A stretch of DNA of 12,403 bases from JASFUX01 sp050050115. GTDB taxonomy: Bacteria; Pseudomonadota; Alphaproteobacteria; Caulobacterales; Maricaulaceae. The notes beneath the pieces were generated by a model that worked only from the letters and a program-made list of their open reading frames with translations, was not told the DNA's origin and searched no databases. The stretch lies in contig JASFUX010000091.1 of NCBI GenBank assembly GCA_050050115.1, positions 1 to 12,403 of the forward strand. The letters run 5' to 3'. This document shows, piece after piece, positions 7,027 to 12,403 of the stretch (the stretch's first letter is position 1; each line of letters opens with the position of its first letter). The translations under genes were made by a program, and so were the position numbers.

Positions 7027-7054
7027 TTAGATATCTAACAACGGTAGATACCTA
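7027..7054. promoter_or_regulatory. Two operator-like palindromes upstream of the TetR gene
   Basis: In a strikingly AT-rich island there is a perfect 12-base palindrome TTAGATATCTAA (7027-7038). A second copy of its core follows, TAGATACCTA (7045-7054) against TAGATATCTA (7028-7037), with one mismatch and 17 bases from start to start. They lie about 50-75 bases upstream of the TetR ATG. Tandem palindromes in this position are typical of autoregulation. I could not place a convincing -35/-10 pair. Confidence 0.5.
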
Positions 7055-7085
7055 TTTATTTCTGACAATTGCGTCATTTCGCACA

Positions 7086-7568
7086 TCAACCCCGTCCGCG
7101 GTAGGGCGCAACGCCCTGATCGGGCAGCCAGACGCCCTCGGGCGGCGCCCCGTGCTGAACGAACACGTCGATCGGAATCCCCCCGCGAGGATACCAGTAA
7201 CCTCCCAGACGCAGGAACGGCGGCGCGAGCGCCTCGACCAGCCGATCGGCGATCATGTTGGCGCAAGCCTCGTGAAAGGCGCCGTGATTCCTGAAGGCGC
7301 CGAGGAAAAGCTTCAGCGACTTCGATTCCACGATCCACTGACCCGGGACGTAGTCGATAACAAGGTGGGCGAAGTCCGGCTGGCCGGTCACCGGGCAGAG
7401 CGAGGTGAACTCCGGGCAAGCGAAACGGACGAGATAAGGCCGGCCGCCGGGGTTGGCGATCCGCTCCAGCCGCGCCGCATCGGGGCTCGCGGGCGTCTCG
7501 CTCGACCCGCCGAGCGCCTCGAGACGCTCGACCGGCGGGGCGCCCGAAGATGCAGAATCGTCAGCCAC
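7086..7568 (-). CDS. queF: NADPH-dependent preQ1 synthase (7-cyano-7-deazaguanine reductase), unimodal QueF
   Basis: Reduces the nitrile of preQ0 to the aminomethyl of preQ1 with two NADPH, in queuosine tRNA synthesis; cytoplasmic. At 160 residues it is the short (YkvM-like, unimodal) form. The catalytic Cys is C58 in EFTSLCPVTGQPDFA with D65, the QueF motif is ESKSLKLF (81-88), and the substrate-binding HE pair is H99-E100 in FRNHGAFHE. The C-terminal RGGIPIDVFVQHG segment also fits. The GTG start at 7568 is supported by GAGGAG 6 bases upstream. I saw no recognisable preQ1 riboswitch upstream. It is divergent from the + strand gene at 7691, so both promoters must lie in 7569-7690. Confidence 0.95.
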   Translation of the reverse strand: MADDSASSGAPPVERLEALGGSSETPASPDAARLERIANPGGRPYLVRFACPEFTSLCPVTGQPDFAHLVIDYVPGQWIVESKSLKLFLGAFRNHGAFHEACANMIADRLVEALAPPFLRLGGYWYPRGGIPIDVFVQHGAPPEGVWLPDQGVAPYRGRG

Positions 7569-7574
7569 GAAAGG

Positions 7575-7580
7575 CTCCTC
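7575..7580 (-). promoter_or_regulatory. Ribosome-binding site for the queF GTG start
   Basis: The minus strand reads GAGGAG, 6 bases before the GTG at 7568. It supports the non-ATG start. Confidence 0.7.
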
Positions 7581-7690
7581 ACTTGTCCCGGACCGGTCTT
7601 ATTGCACATCGGGCCGGCAAACCTAATCGAGCCGAAGCCGTCCCCAGCCGCGCCCCGCGCGGGCGCCGATGGCGCTTGGCCGGGGGTGCG

Positions 7691-8122
7691 ATGCGGCGCT
7701 ATCTAGCCGATGTGACCCGCGCGCCAATCTCCCGAATCGCCGCGATCGCGGCGGCGCCGCTGGCTGCGGCCCTTCTCGCCGTCGGCCCGGCGCGCGCGCA
7801 GGACTACGAGGAATACCGCGTGGTTTCGCCGATCGATGTCGTTGCGCCGGTCGCGCGCGTGCTCGGCGGAGCCCATCATCTGCGCCGGCTGTGCGACCGC
7901 GACGACTACACCTGGCGCGAGCAGATGGAGGCTCTGATCGCGCTCGAGGCCGAGGGCGACGATCGCCGCTCGCGCCGCCTGATCGACGCGTTCAACGACG
8001 GCTACCGGGAGCAGGAACGACTGTATTCGCGCTGCAACGCCGAGGCGCGACGCGCCGAAATCGAACTCGCCGCCGACGGGAAACGCCTAGCCGAGGCCAT
8101 ACAGGACCGCTATCTACACTAG
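7691..8122 (+). CDS. TIGR02301-type exported protein
   Basis: Small secreted or periplasmic protein (143 residues) of the alphaproteobacterial family TIGR02301; its function is unknown. It has a signal peptide (ISRIAAIAAAPLAAALLAVGPARA, cleavage before QDYEEY). A helical body follows: APVARVLGGAHHLRRLCDRDDYTWREQMEALIALEAEGDDRR, then LIDAFNDGYREQERLYSRCNAEARRAEIELAADG. Two family-conserved cysteines (in RRLC and YSRC) remain after cleavage and could form a disulfide. The ATG at 7691 gives a short basic n-region; GTG 7712 in the same frame is an alternative. The open frame extends upstream into the divergent queF region, but that part has no signal-peptide logic. It is followed after 80 bases by another + strand gene. 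Confidence 0.8.
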   Translation: MRRYLADVTRAPISRIAAIAAAPLAAALLAVGPARAQDYEEYRVVSPIDVVAPVARVLGGAHHLRRLCDRDDYTWREQMEALIALEAEGDDRRSRRLIDAFNDGYREQERLYSRCNAEARRAEIELAADGKRLAEAIQDRYLH

Positions 8123-8141
8123 GCGCCGCGCCTCTCCGGCT

Positions 8142-8160
8142 CGGACCGGGGGAGGGTCCG
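8142..8160 (+). terminator. Weak hairpin after the TIGR02301 gene
   Basis: A 6-bp inverted repeat CGGACC / GGTCCG with a 7-base G-rich loop lies 20 bases after the stop codon. Only a short GTCTTG follows, so termination is likely incomplete and read-through into the next gene is possible. Confidence 0.35.
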
Positions 8161-8202
8161 GTCTTGCGCGCGCCAACGACAAGACGATGAGAGGAAGCTC
8201 CC

Positions 8203-8472
8203 ATGAGCCGATCGATTCAAGCCGCGTCGATCTCGACCGACAAGGACGTCGACGAGCAAAAGACCATCGCGCTCGAGCACATTCTGGACGCGTGGGACGA
8301 CGCGCTCTCCTCGGGCTGTTCGTCGGAGTCGATCGCCACCTCTGCGATCTTCGCGGCGCTGTCGGACATGATTGATCTCTACGGCGAGGAGATCGTCGCC
8401 GACATGGCCGCCGCCCTGCCCGACCGCATCCGCCGCGGCGAGTTCTCGATGCGGGACGCGACGACAAACTAG
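8203..8472 (+). CDS. Small acidic protein of unknown function
   Basis: An 89-residue soluble protein that I do not recognise. It has no signal peptide or membrane segment, is acidic, and is predicted by eye to be largely helical. A first helix-like stretch TIALEHILDAWDDALSSG is followed by SESIATSAIFAALSDMIDLYGEEIVADMAAALPDRIRRGEF, with a single cysteine (C39). The ATG at 8203 has a good GAGGAA 6 bases upstream, and codon use matches its neighbours, so the gene is likely real. It sits 80 bases after a TIGR02301 gene and is closed by a strong terminator at 8512. Confidence 0.75.
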   Translation: MSRSIQAASISTDKDVDEQKTIALEHILDAWDDALSSGCSSESIATSAIFAALSDMIDLYGEEIVADMAAALPDRIRRGEFSMRDATTN

Positions 8473-8511
8473 GCGGCTTCTTCACTTGTAGACGACGCGC
8501 GAGCGCCTCAC

Positions 8512-8545
8512 GGGCGCGCGACGGGATTTGTCGCGCGTCCGTTTT
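8512..8545 (+). terminator. Intrinsic terminator ending the 7691-8472 pair
   Basis: An 11-bp stem (GGGCGCGCGAC with GTCGCGCGTCC, one G-T pair) encloses a 7-base loop GGGATTT and is followed by G and four T on the + strand. It lies 40 bases after the stop of the small acidic gene and just before the convergent halogenase-like gene. No T run exists on the opposite strand, so it is directional. Confidence 0.75.
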
Positions 8546-8565
8546 CGACCGCAGGCGACGAGCGC

Positions 8566-9984
8566 TTACAACAAGGCGAGGCAGGCCTCGTACGGCGCGC
8601 AAAGCCCGAGCAGGCCGCCGGCGCCGGTGATGACGCGCGTTGCGATGTTGTTCTTCGCCGACGCGGGTTCCTCGACCTCGGTCGCCGCGGCCTCGGGCAT
8701 CGGGATGTGCGAGACGTCGGGCATCGGCAGGTTCGGGTCGAGCGCCTTTTCCAAGAGGTGTCCCGGCGTCGCCTCGACGGCGGCGATGTACTTGCGCATC
8801 GCGTCGAGGACGGGAACCTCCTGGCGGTCGTAGACCTCGCCCTGCAGGAGCTGGAGCACCTGGTGACGATGGGTCGGCGACTGGATGAACTTCGTGAACA
8901 GCGGCAGGAGCTTGTAGTAGAGCGTGATGAACTCGTACCAGATCGAGGTGCCGCGGCGGACCTTTTCCTCGTAGGGCTGGAACATCGCCTTGGAGAAATC
9001 GTTCTCCTCAAACGCCTTGATGATCCGCTCGGACGAGAACTTCGCGCACGACAACGCCACCGAGACGCCGGAGGAGAAGATCGGGTCGACGAACCGCGCC
9101 GCGTCGCCGATCAGCAGCCAGCCATCCCCGCAGAACGTCTCCATCAAGTAGCTGTAGTCCGCCTCGACCTTGAAGTCGTTGACCTGGCGGGCGTTCGCCA
9201 TCGCCGCTTCGATGTCCGGCGCGGACTTGATGTGATGAGCGAACCACTCGTCGTGCTTGTGGTTGGCTTCGCGGAAGACCTTCGCTTCGGCGACGACGCC
9301 CATCGAAGTTATTTCGTCCGTGATCGGTATTTGCCAGACCCAGCCCCGCTCGACGGGCAGGAAGTGGATGTGGATCTCGTCAGCGTCCGGGCCGCGGTCG
9401 ACGTTCTCGAACCAGGCGTGCACGGCGAACTGATTGAAGTGCTTGTCCTTGTTCACCAGCTTGAGCTGACGGCCGAGCAAGGTCTGCCGGCCCGAGGCGT
9501 CGACGACGACCTTGGCTTTCAGCTCGACGTCCTGGCCGGCGAAGTCGGCGCGCACACCAACGGCGCGATCGTCCTCGAACAGGACTTCCTTGACCTTGGC
9601 GCCTTGGACAACCTTCGCGCCGAGGGACTCGGCGTGCTTCAACAGCGCCAGATCGAACTTCGAGCGGTCGACGTGCCAGGTGTAGTCCTGGTTGACGCCG
9701 GGCTGGGGGAACTCGGCGAACTTGATCGACATCTGTCCGGCCTTGCGCGGCGGGTGCCACGAGGCGCCGTACTTGCGCACGAAGCCTTCGCGCTCCATCA
9801 CCTCGAGAAAGCCCAGCTCGTCGAACACCCGGGTCGTCGACGTGACCAGCGATTCACCGACGTGCGGGCGCGGGTGGTTGGCGCCCTCCAGAATGGTCGT
9901 CTTAAGGCCCGCCTTGGCCAGATAGCATCCCAGCGTCGAGCCGGCCGGCCCGCCGCCGACGATAATCACGTCGGTGTTTTCCAT
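8566..9984 (-). CDS. Flavin-dependent halogenase-like FAD enzyme
   Basis: FAD-dependent monooxygenase-fold protein, 472 residues. The dinucleotide-binding motif is VIIVGGGPAGSTLGCYLAKAG (about 7-26), then HVGESL (41-46), WHVDRSKFDLALL (103-115) and the second FAD motif GDGWLLIGDAARFVDPIFSSG (286-306). Three marks separate halogenases from ordinary hydroxylases of this fold. These are a candidate catalytic lysine K71 in GFVRKYGASWHP (aligning by eye with FPIKRGG of the PltA type), the WxWxIP motif WVWQIP (215-220), and FxxPxxSxG as FVDPIFSSG (298-306). A halogenase on a free or carrier-bound phenolic/pyrrolic substrate is therefore likely, but no biosynthetic cluster, carrier protein or flavin reductase is nearby. 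An FAD oxidoreductase of the geranylgeranyl-reductase type is the alternative. The start has AGGGG 6 bases upstream, and the upstream region is 256 bases long with dyads. Confidence 0.85.
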   Translation of the reverse strand: MENTDVIIVGGGPAGSTLGCYLAKAGLKTTILEGANHPRPHVGESLVTSTTRVFDELGFLEVMEREGFVRKYGASWHPPRKAGQMSIKFAEFPQPGVNQDYTWHVDRSKFDLALLKHAESLGAKVVQGAKVKEVLFEDDRAVGVRADFAGQDVELKAKVVVDASGRQTLLGRQLKLVNKDKHFNQFAVHAWFENVDRGPDADEIHIHFLPVERGWVWQIPITDEITSMGVVAEAKVFREANHKHDEWFAHHIKSAPDIEAAMANARQVNDFKVEADYSYLMETFCGDGWLLIGDAARFVDPIFSSGVSVALSCAKFSSERIIKAFEENDFSKAMFQPYEEKVRRGTSIWYEFITLYYKLLPLFTKFIQSPTHRHQVLQLLQGEVYDRQEVPVLDAMRKYIAAVEATPGHLLEKALDPNLPMPDVSHIPMPEAAATEVEEPASAKNNIATRVITGAGGLLGLCAPYEACLALL

Positions 9985-10040
9985 TTGATCCCCTCTTCGC
10001 GCCGCAGACGGCAGCTATTCCGAACCGCGCCCCCCGGCGC

Positions 10041-10080
10041 AAAAATCACGCGGGCCGTGCAAGCGCGGCGCCGCGTGATT
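10041..10080 (-). terminator. Hairpin with T run upstream of the halogenase-like gene
   Basis: Perfect 10-base arms AATCACGCGG (10044-10053) and CCGCGTGATT (10071-10080) enclose 17 bases. On the minus strand the hairpin is followed by a run of five T (two inside the arm). It could be a back-up terminator for the dihydroorotase gene, or an attenuator in the leader of the halogenase-like gene. Confidence 0.5.
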
Positions 10081-10170
10081 CAGGCTGCAGAGTTTGAGGC
10101 ATATCGCTTAAGTTGCGACAGGTTTCCCCCGAGAGTTGACCGGGATTCTCCGAATTGTAGCGTATGCGGA

Positions 10171-10200
10171 GTTCAAACCTGCAGAACGTCCAGTTTGAAC
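10171..10200. promoter_or_regulatory. Dyad GTTCAAAC-N14-GTTTGAAC
   Basis: Perfect 8-base inverted arms (10171-10178 and 10193-10200) lie in the long gap upstream of the halogenase-like gene. A TACAAT -10-like hexamer lies on the minus strand at 10154-10159, just downstream of the dyad, so the dyad could be an operator. The promoter assignment is weak because no good -35 is present. Confidence 0.35.
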
Positions 10201-10215
10201 CGTGAGCGGACAACC

Positions 10216-10240
10216 AAAAGGGGGAAAGCGAAGCCTCGCT
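10216..10240 (-). terminator. Probable terminator directly after the dihydroorotase stop
   Basis: On the minus strand the stop codon is followed at once by AGCGA-GGCT-TCGCT, then TTCCCCCTTTT. The stem is short (5 bp) and the T tract is interrupted, so efficiency may be modest. Confidence 0.5.
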
Positions 10241-11575
10241 CTACCCCGCCCCAAGCGTCTCCATAAAGCGCACCGGCTCGCCCTCGGGCGTCCCGACGAG
10301 CTGATCGTCCGCCATCGCCGTGCGGCCGCGGATGATGGTGCGCACCGGCCAGCCGGTCACGGTCTTGCCGGCGAACGGAGTCCAGCCGCATTTGGACGCG
10401 ATCCAGCTGTCCTCGATGGTGCGCTGCGCCTTCAAATCCACCAGCGTGAAGTCGCCGTCCCAGCCGACCGCCATGCGGCCCTTGCCCGCGATGTTGAAGA
10501 TCCGCTGCGCGCCGTGGGCGGTCAGGTCGACGAAGCGCTCCAGCGTCAGCCGGCCGGCGTTGACGTGATCGAGCACGACGGGAACCAGCGTCTGCACCCC
10601 CGGCATGCCCGAGGGCGAGGCGGGATAGGGCTTGTCCTTTTCCTCGGCCGCATGGGGCGCGTGGTCTGAACCGATCACGTCGACGACGCCCTGGCGCACC
10701 GCCTCCCACAAAGCTTCGCGATGGCGCGCCTCGCGGATTGGCGGGTTCATCTGCGCCTTGCCCTTCAAGGTCTCGTAGGCCTCAGGCGCGGCGAGGGTGA
10801 GATGCTGCGGCGTCACCTCCATCGAAGCGAAGTCCTTCGCCGCGGCGAGCAGCGGGACTTCCTCCGCCGTCGTCACATGCAGCACGTGCACCCGCTTGCC
10901 CGCCGCCTTCGCCAGGGTCAGCAGACGCGTCGTCGCGCGCACGGCGGTCTCGACGTCGCGCACCTCGGGGTGGGACGTCCAGTCGCCCTCCCGCGCCAGA
11001 TCCTTGCGCTCGCGCATCCGCGGCTCGTCCTCGCAGTGGAACGCCGCGCGGCGCGAGATATTGGCGAGCACGCCCGCGATCCCTTCGTCGTCCGCGACCA
11101 ACAGCGAGCCGGTCGAGGCGCCCATGAACACCTTGATCCCGCAGCAGCCGGGCAATCGCTCCAGCGCGCCGAGCGTTTCGAGGTTCTCGTGCGTCGCGCC
11201 CGCATAGAAAGCATGGTCGCAGCGCATCCGCCCCTTGGCCCGCGCGAGCTTGTCGTTGATCGCCTCGGGCGTGGTCGTCGAAGGATTGGTGTTGGGCATC
11301 TCGAAGACGGCCGTCACCCCGCCCAGGACCGCCGCCTCCCCGCCCGAGGCGAGGTCTTCCTTGTACTCGAGCCCCGGCTCGCGGAAGTGAACCTGGGTGT
11401 CGATCACGCCGGGGAGCACGTGAAGCCCCGTCGCGTCGATCATCTCGCCCGCATCGGCTTGGGAGAGATCGCCGATCGCGGCGATCTTGCCGTTCGTCAC
11501 CGCAACGTCGGCCCGGCCGCGGCCGGCGTGATTGACCACCTCTCCGCCTTTGATGATCAGGTCGTAGGTCGCCAT
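10241..11575 (-). CDS. pyrC: Dihydroorotase, class I amidohydrolase type
   Basis: Reversibly cyclises carbamoyl-aspartate to dihydroorotate in pyrimidine synthesis; cytoplasmic, 444 residues. It is an amidohydrolase-superfamily barrel: metal-site strand PGVIDTQVHFREPG (55-68), MPNTNP (93-98), carboxylated-lysine candidate K148 in GIKVFMGASTGSL, H180 in AFHCEDE, H233 in HVLHVTTAEE, and D304 in GSDHAPH. The C-terminal strand domain carries GKGRMAVGWDGDFTLVD. The first His of the usual HxH metal pair is Gln (Q61, codon CAG at 11393-11395), while H63 and R65 are kept. I recall this QVHFREPG form in other alphaproteobacteria. The ATG at 11575 has AGGAG 6 bases upstream; the open frame runs 24 codons further but without coding character. 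It is divergent from the glycosyltransferase gene. A catalytically altered paralogue is the main alternative. Confidence 0.88.
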   Translation of the reverse strand: MATYDLIIKGGEVVNHAGRGRADVAVTNGKIAAIGDLSQADAGEMIDATGLHVLPGVIDTQVHFREPGLEYKEDLASGGEAAVLGGVTAVFEMPNTNPSTTTPEAINDKLARAKGRMRCDHAFYAGATHENLETLGALERLPGCCGIKVFMGASTGSLLVADDEGIAGVLANISRRAAFHCEDEPRMRERKDLAREGDWTSHPEVRDVETAVRATTRLLTLAKAAGKRVHVLHVTTAEEVPLLAAAKDFASMEVTPQHLTLAAPEAYETLKGKAQMNPPIREARHREALWEAVRQGVVDVIGSDHAPHAAEEKDKPYPASPSGMPGVQTLVPVVLDHVNAGRLTLERFVDLTAHGAQRIFNIAGKGRMAVGWDGDFTLVDLKAQRTIEDSWIASKCGWTPFAGKTVTGWPVRTIIRGRTAMADDQLVGTPEGEPVRFMETLGAG

Positions 11576-11688
11576 CGGCCTCTCCTGTCTCTGCAGACGT
11601 ATTGCGCGCGCGCCAGCTTTTGTGGTTTTGCTCCACCACTTTCCCAAAGCGCGCGCGGGGGCGCGGCGCGGCCGCCCGCGAGGGTTCC

Positions 11689-12403
11689 ATGTCAGAGGAC
11701 GATGCGGTGCGCAAGCAGGGCGCGGAACCCAAAGTGCCGTTGGGCTCCGCGCCCCGCCTTGAATCTGCGGCGCTTAGCGCCGCGGGCGCGGACGCCTTTG
11801 GCGCGACAGTCTTCAACGGCGACCACCGGCCGCCGCTGTCGTGCTACATCCGCACCTTGAACGAGGAGCGGCTGATCGGCGAGGTCGTCGCCGCCGCGCT
11901 GCGCATCGCGCGCGAGGTGATCGTCGTCGACTCAGGCAGCACCGACGCCACGGTCGAACGCGCCGCCGAAGCCGGCGCCGACGTGCGTCATCAGGACTGG
12001 CTCGGCAACGGCCGGCAGAAGCGCGCGGGCGAGGAGCTGTGCGCCTACGACTGGCTGCTTGATCTCGATGCGGACGAAGTCGTCACGCCCGAACTCGCCG
12101 CCGAGATCGCCGCGCTGTTCAAGACCGGCGCGCCCGCGGCGCAAACCGCCGCAGACTCAAAGTGGGGCGCGGAGCCCAAGAGCACTTTGGGTTCCGCGCC
12201 CGCGCGATCGGTCTACACCGTCCCGCTCGTCACCGCGCCGCCCGTGGGCCAGCCCTGGCGCGGCACGGACGTCGCACGCCGGGCCAAGCTCTACGACCGT
12301 CGGATGCACCGCATGCCCGACCACGCCGCCTGGGACCAGCTCGAGCTCAAGCGGGGAACGAAGATCGGCCGGCTCAAAGGCGCACTGCTGCACTATTCCT
12401 TCA
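11689..12403 (+). CDS. Family 2 glycosyltransferase, 3' end outside window
   Basis: Partial gene, 238 residues visible. It is a GT-A fold transferase of the type that includes WaaE/KdtX-like beta-1,4-glucosyltransferases of LPS core, probably cytoplasmic or membrane-associated and acting on envelope glycans. The fold starts at SCYIRTLNEERLIGEV (51-66), followed by VIVVDSGSTDATVERA (78-93), WLGNGRQKRAG (104-114) and the metal-binding WLLDLDADEVVTPEL (122-136; DAD 127-129). RRAKLYDRRMHRMPD (197-211) and a truncated tail follow. The ATG at 11689 has GAGGG close upstream. Two palindromic-element copies add residues 11-34 (before the fold) and about 147-171 (between the helix after DADE and the next strand VYTVPL), where family members are normally much shorter. 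Composition otherwise matches the neighbourhood. Confidence 0.88.
   Translation, partial: MSEDDAVRKQGAEPKVPLGSAPRLESAALSAAGADAFGATVFNGDHRPPLSCYIRTLNEERLIGEVVAAALRIAREVIVVDSGSTDATVERAAEAGADVRHQDWLGNGRQKRAGEELCAYDWLLDLDADEVVTPELAAEIAALFKTGAPAAQTAADSKWGAEPKSTLGSAPARSVYTVPLVTAPPVGQPWRGTDVARRAKLYDRRMHRMPDHAAWDQLELKRGTKIGRLKGALLHYSF
11719..11790 (+). repeat. Palindromic double-hairpin element, copy 1 (in frame in the glycosyltransferase gene)
   Basis: A 72-base element. The 35-base core (11719-11753) is a near-perfect palindrome with arms GGCGCGGAACCCAA and TTGGGCTCCGCGCC (one mismatch) and a 7-base centre. A second hairpin follows, GCGGCGC-TTA-GCGCCGC (11767-11783). It starts exactly at codon 11, spans 24 codons without a stop, and encodes GAEPKVPLGSAP plus RLESAALSAAGA. 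It matches the reverse complement of 12129-12200 at 65 of 72 positions. Similarity stops within a base of both ends, as expected for a discrete inserted unit. Confidence 0.8.
12129..12200 (-). repeat. Palindromic double-hairpin element, copy 2 (inverted, in frame)
   Basis: Inverted copy of the 72-base element at 11719-11790. The core (12166-12200) pairs GGCGCGGAGCCCAA with TTGGGTTCCGCGCC (one G-T pair). Although reversed, the core is read in the same phase as in copy 1 and gives GAEPKSTLGSAP (residues 160-171), two residues different from copy 1. The rest is read as about GAPAAQTAADSKW. In this copy the second hairpin is shorter (GCGGCG / CGCCGC on the minus strand). Confidence 0.8.

Noticed and set aside
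7569..7690. preQ1 riboswitch upstream of queF
   Set aside because: I could not find the pseudoknot stem and A-rich tail in the minus-strand leader, and the space is only 122 bases shared with a divergent promoter.
8707..10266. 519-codon + strand open frame opposite the halogenase-like gene
   Set aside because: It is antisense to a protein with intact FAD and halogenase motifs, and its own composition is that of a codon-position mirror with no recognisable domain.
11604..11657. Two alternating GC tracts (GCGCGCGCGC at 11604-11613 and GCGCGCGCG at 11649-11657) that could pair
   Set aside because: Alternating CG is self-complementary and common in this composition; the intervening sequence gives no consistent further pairing, so I treat it as background.
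10721..11860. 379-codon + strand open frame opposite the dihydroorotase and into the glycosyltransferase
   Set aside because: Shadow frame; no motif, and it crosses two well-supported genes on different strands.

Overview
The window is high-GC and gene-dense. It looks like chromosomal DNA of an alphaproteobacterium. The pointers are a DUF3126 gene next to cysE, a TIGR02301-type exported protein, a unimodal QueF, and an alphaproteobacterial-type dihydroorotase. I see no rRNA, tRNA, CRISPR array, complete insertion sequence or phage gene, and no gene-free stretch longer than 300 bases. Genus-level assignment is not supportable from this sequence alone.

Layout. On the + strand, 2-781 is a PhoH-family ATPase cut by the left edge, followed by a good intrinsic terminator (810-836) and a small exported, beta-strand-rich protein of unknown function (about 879-1598). 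From 1607 to 7568 seven genes lie on the minus strand. In transcription order they are queF (7-deazaguanine tRNA modification), a TetR regulator, cysE (serine acetyltransferase), a DUF3126 protein, an ABC ATPase and a fused permease/substrate-binding protein (betaine/choline/proline type, ATGA-overlapping), and a PhyH-type Fe(II)/2-oxoglutarate dioxygenase. The 215 bases between the transporter and the dioxygenase are filled by a string of five abutting hairpins. On the + strand, 7691-8122 (TIGR02301) and 8203-8472 (small acidic protein) form a short pair ended by a strong terminator. On the minus strand lie a flavin-dependent halogenase-like enzyme (8566-9984) and a dihydroorotase (10241-11575) whose first metal-site His is Gln. 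At the right edge a family 2 glycosyltransferase (11689 to beyond 12403, + strand) runs out of the window.

Most interesting feature. The glycosyltransferase gene contains two copies of a 72-base double-hairpin element (11719-11790 and 12129-12200) in opposite orientation, 65/72 identical by direct reading, both in frame. The 35-base core is a near-perfect palindrome. It is read in the same phase in both orientations and so gives nearly the same 12-residue peptide (GAEPK-xx-LGSAP) in the disordered N-terminus and in a loop of the catalytic domain. This is the behaviour of a protein-coding palindromic mobile element, in the style of rickettsial palindromic elements. The hairpin cluster at 2469-2595 may be an intergenic relative in kind, though not in sequence.

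Working together. The cysE, DUF3126 and ABC transporter genes are closely spaced (gaps of 59 and 38 bases, then a 4-base overlap) and may be one transcription unit. The TetR gene has its own AT-rich upstream region with two near-identical operator-like palindromes. The other genes are unrelated housekeeping or accessory functions.
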